Of a DNA stretch of 8,139 bases, positions 5,680-8,139 are shown piece by piece. A program made the translations under genes and the position numbers. Under the pieces are notes generated by a model. It searched no databases, was not told the DNA's origin, and worked only from the letters and a program-made list of their open reading frames with translations. This DNA comes from Spirochaetaceae bacterium (GTDB lineage: Bacteria > Spirochaetota > Spirochaetia > Treponematales > Breznakiellaceae): contig JAIRSS010000130.1 of assembly GCA_031255315.1 (NCBI GenBank), positions 1 to 8,139 on the forward strand. Direction: 5' to 3'. The first letter of the stretch is position 1; the number at the start of each line of letters is the position of its first letter.

Positions 5680-6885
5680 ATGAGGATCAATACGATGATA
5701 CGGATGAAATCAGGGACGCTTTTTTGGGGTCTTTTGCTGGCGGGAAGCCTCGTGCTTTCTTCATGTTCTCAGGACGCTGTTTTTTATTCAATCCAATACG
5801 ATAAAAAGGAGAATAAAAATCCCGCGGTTCCGGGAAGCCCCGGAACAATTGTTAAACTGGGCGATGCCCTCTATGTAGGCAGTAATGCGGTTTATCGGTA
5901 TGAAAAACCCGATCCGAATGCAGAAGGCGGTGCGGCACGATGGCGCCGGCTGCCGGATCAACCCGGGGGGAGGAAACTATTGAACCTGACCGGGACGGAC
6001 CAATACCTCTACGTACGGGTAGATGACGATGGAAATAACAATCCCATGAAGGGGGGGATATACCGGAAAGATCCGAGTACTACTGGCGGCTGGCAGTTGG
6101 TTGACAAATCCGGGTTCGACATACAGAGCATTTATGGGGCCGGGGATACCCTTTTTGCCGGGGCCCGGATCGGCAAAAATGATTACCGCCTATTGTACGC
6201 AGCCGATCAGGGGGGAAGCCCCGTCCTTAGAGAGGTACCCAATGTCTCCGGGATACTCAAGGCGGCGGCGTATCTTCCAGACTCAGGTACATACTATGCC
6301 GCCCTTGAAGGTACCGGGCTTTTAGCGGCCCAGGAACCGAACGGTTTGGGAGCCGCCGGTCCCTTAAGCCATGATACCAGTACCCCCAATAACTTTACGG
6401 GCCTCCTTGCGGTAGGCGGTTCTTTGATCGCCGTATCAAGCGACGGCTTGATCTGGCGGATTGACGGCAACGGCGCGGTCGCCGAACCAAGAAAGTTCAA
6501 CGCTTTGTTCAACGGCGCGCTGGCGGTATGGCAAGACCCAACAAGTGAAAAACCGGACTTGCTGCTTTTAGGCCGGGCTGTTTCTGGAGGCGGCAACGCA
6601 CTCACCTCTGATTACGGGTACATGGAACTTCCCTTCGCCTATTCCAGCTCCGCTAGTTTAACCCCGGAGTTGAGCGACAAACTACAGGATCCCGGATTGC
6701 CCCAGGAAAACGCCTTTACCAGCATATCCAGGTATGATTCCTATTATAACACCTTGGAGAGGAATCCCGTTAGCGGCCTCTTCCAAGCGCCTTGGGACCA
6801 TGTGCTTTTTGCCTCAACCTTGACGAAAGGTCTTTGGTCGTGCAGGCAGGGGGAAGATCCCAAAGAATGGAACGTAGAAGAGTAA
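5680..6885 (+). CDS. Lipoprotein with a predicted seven-bladed beta-propeller
   Basis: The 401-residue product has a signal peptide and a lipobox, LSSC, making Cys29 the predicted lipidated residue. After a Lys/Asn-rich spacer (about 40-55) it repeats a strand pattern of the kind hhhhGxxLYhxxxxGhhhh about seven times: near residues 56-91, 99-142, 148-186, 191-217, 240-270, 277-316 and 345-389. Examples are LGDALYVGSN, GAGDTLFAGAR, AVGGSLIAVSSDGLIWR and DHVLFASTLTKGLWSC. This reads as a beta-propeller, usually a binding or scaffold fold; no catalytic residues are apparent. Three Met codons (residues 1, 6, 9) could start it. I use ATG 5680, with AGGAGAG at 5657-5663 and GAAGG just before it; ATG 5695, with a GAGG nine bases upstream, is as good. 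It sits 21 bases behind the small barrel gene, so it may act with that protein at the outer membrane. Confidence 0.75.
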   Translation: MRINTMIRMKSGTLFWGLLLAGSLVLSSCSQDAVFYSIQYDKKENKNPAVPGSPGTIVKLGDALYVGSNAVYRYEKPDPNAEGGAARWRRLPDQPGGRKLLNLTGTDQYLYVRVDDDGNNNPMKGGIYRKDPSTTGGWQLVDKSGFDIQSIYGAGDTLFAGARIGKNDYRLLYAADQGGSPVLREVPNVSGILKAAAYLPDSGTYYAALEGTGLLAAQEPNGLGAAGPLSHDTSTPNNFTGLLAVGGSLIAVSSDGLIWRIDGNGAVAEPRKFNALFNGALAVWQDPTSEKPDLLLLGRAVSGGGNALTSDYGYMELPFAYSSSASLTPELSDKLQDPGLPQENAFTSISRYDSYYNTLERNPVSGLFQAPWDHVLFASTLTKGLWSCRQGEDPKEWNVEE

Positions 6886-6893
6886 GCCCGCGG

Positions 6894-6923
6894 GATTAAC
6901 GCGGTATAGATTAATGCGGCATA
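6894..6923 (+). repeat. 15-base imperfect tandem repeat in front of rarA
   Basis: GATTAACGCGGTATA (6894-6908) is followed directly by GATTAATGCGGCATA (6909-6923), 13 of 15 identical. One of the two differences creates an in-frame ATG at 6914, seven codons before the chosen rarA start. This looks like a local slip duplication in the 49-base gap between the propeller lipoprotein and rarA. Confidence 0.6.
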
Positions 6924-6934
6924 AAGGAAAGCCG

Positions 6935-8139
6935 GTGAGCGATCTGTTTACGGCGGAAGGCGCCGGCGCTTCTGAAGGCCCCCTGGCGGATCGTATGCGC
7001 CCCCAAACCCTGGACGATGTTATCGGGCAAGACCACATCGTTGGGCCGGGGCGGCTTCTCCGGCGGGCAATCCAGGCGGACCGTCTTTCTTCGGTTATCT
7101 TTTACGGCCCCCCGGGTACGGGCAAAACAAGCCTGGCGCGGGTGATCGCCAACACTACCAGAGCCAATTTTGAAAGCCTCAACGCGGTTCTCACGGGGAT
7201 CAAGGACATTCGGGAAGCTATAGAACGCTCGGATGAACGCCGCCGGCTCTATGGACGCAGGACCATCCTCTTTGTGGACGAGGTTCACCGGTGGAACAAG
7301 GCCCAGCAGGACGCGCTGCTCCCCTGGGTGGAGAACGGGACGGTCATACTGGTGGGGGCTACCACGGAAAACCCCTTCTTTGAGGTGAACCGGGCGCTGG
7401 TCAGCCGGAGCCGGATCTTCCAGCTCAAGCCCCTGGGCGCGGAGGATCTGCGGGAAACCGCGCTCCGGACCCTGGCGGACAAGGAACGGGGCTACGGCAA
7501 ATGGCGGGTGGTCTTTGGGGAGGGCGCGCTGGAACACCTGGTGGAGGTGGCCGGCGGAGACGCCCGGAGCCTCCTCAACGCGCTGGAACTGGCCATAGAA
7601 ACATCGGTCCCCTGGCCGCCCCCGGAGGGCGCGGAAATACAGGTGGGGCTTGAGGCCGCGGAGGAGAGCATACAGCGCCGGGCGGTACTCTACGACCGGG
7701 ACGTGGACTACCACTTTGACACCATCAGCGCCTTCATAAAGAGCGTCCGGGGGAGCGATCCCGACGCGGCGCTGTACTGGCTGGCCAAGATGGTCCGCGC
7801 CGGGGAGGACCCCTCCTTTATATTCCGCCGCATGATCATCCTGGCCAGCGAGGATGTGGGCATGGCGGATCCCCGGGCCTTGCAGGTGGTCATTTCCTGT
7901 GCTGAGGCCTTTGACCGCATAGGCTTCCCCGAGGGCAACTTCCCCCTGGCCCATGCCTGCCTCTACCTGGCAACGGCTCCCAAGTCCAATTCGGCCATGG
8001 CCTTTTTCGACGCCCTGACGGAGGTGGACCGGGAGGACGCGGAGGTGCCCAACCACCTCCGGGACGCAAGCCGGGACAAGGAGAGCTTCGGCCACGGCGA
8101 GGGCTATGTGTACCCCCATGCGTACCGGGACCACTGGGC
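6935..8139 (+). CDS. rarA: Replication-associated recombination protein RarA (MgsA), partial
   Basis: RarA is a cytoplasmic AAA+ ATPase related to clamp loaders; it acts at stalled replication forks and interacts with single-strand-binding protein. The window holds 401 codons and no stop; family members run about 400-450 residues, so only the C-terminal end is missing. Visible parts: PLADRMRPQTLDDVIGQDHI (residues 16-35), Walker A GPPGTGKT (58-65), Walker B ILFVDEVH with Asp115/Glu116, sensor 1 in GATTENPFFE (141-150), the arginine finger region LVSRSR (Arg158/Arg160), sensor 2 GGDARSLLN (Arg211), then the family's IKSVRGSDPDAALYWLA, LASEDVGMADPRA and PHAYRDHW blocks. Trp120 replaces the more usual Phe after VHR. 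The start is GTG 6935, with AAAGGA six bases upstream; in-frame ATG 6914 has no such site. It is clearly richer in GC than the genes before it. Confidence 0.95.
   Translation, partial: MSDLFTAEGAGASEGPLADRMRPQTLDDVIGQDHIVGPGRLLRRAIQADRLSSVIFYGPPGTGKTSLARVIANTTRANFESLNAVLTGIKDIREAIERSDERRRLYGRRTILFVDEVHRWNKAQQDALLPWVENGTVILVGATTENPFFEVNRALVSRSRIFQLKPLGAEDLRETALRTLADKERGYGKWRVVFGEGALEHLVEVAGGDARSLLNALELAIETSVPWPPPEGAEIQVGLEAAEESIQRRAVLYDRDVDYHFDTISAFIKSVRGSDPDAALYWLAKMVRAGEDPSFIFRRMIILASEDVGMADPRALQVVISCAEAFDRIGFPEGNFPLAHACLYLATAPKSNSAMAFFDALTEVDREDAEVPNHLRDASRDKESFGHGEGYVYPHAYRDHW

Noticed and set aside
6911..8134. A 407-codon open frame on the minus strand
   Set aside because: It lies fully opposite rarA, whose product carries all AAA+ motifs. 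The antisense frame is open because of the high GC and codon bias, and its product has no recognisable domain.

Overview
The window looks like an ordinary chromosomal stretch of a spirochaete, most likely a Treponema-like organism with mid-to-high GC. I infer this from the mix of proteins: two predicted outer-membrane beta-barrels with Phe-rich signal peptides, two short lipoboxes (LVGC, LSSC), a stand-alone AroH-type chorismate mutase and a RarA ATPase. No marker gene fixes the taxon, so it remains an inference. There is no CRISPR array, transposase, tRNA, rRNA or phage gene.

Layout. Positions 1-432 are non-coding, with direct repeats, small hairpins and a sigma70-like promoter. A TrhA/hemolysin III-like membrane protein follows on the plus strand (433-1131). 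Its stop overlaps the stop of a convergent minus-strand gene (1125-2639) for a signal-peptide protein with a TolB/FlgO-like N-terminal part and a beta-barrel-like C-terminal part. Upstream of that gene, on the same strand, is a small lipoprotein with one Ig-like domain (2681-3115). Further upstream on the minus strand is a coupled pair: a three-helix membrane protein (3680-4012) and an AroH chorismate mutase (3300-3683), joined by an ATGA overlap.

From 4058 everything is on the plus strand: a membrane-anchored SPFH/band-7-like protein (4058-4867); a 149-base gap that can fold into a pseudoknot-like RNA; a small outer-membrane barrel (5017-5658) with a beta-propeller-like lipoprotein 21 bases behind it (5680-6885); and the start of rarA (6935 to the window end, truncated).

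How they work together. Most products are envelope proteins. Two exported-protein pairs look like operons (Ig-like lipoprotein plus barrel; small barrel plus propeller lipoprotein), each possibly forming an outer-membrane/periplasm partnership. The named enzymes, chorismate mutase (aromatic amino acid synthesis) and RarA (replication-fork maintenance), have no obvious link to them. I see no clearly new defence or mobile system. The most unusual non-coding signal is the set of interlocking inverted repeats at 4890-4970. Several starts were moved from the longest possible open frame to an internal codon, using ribosome binding sites, lipoproteins and family alignments.
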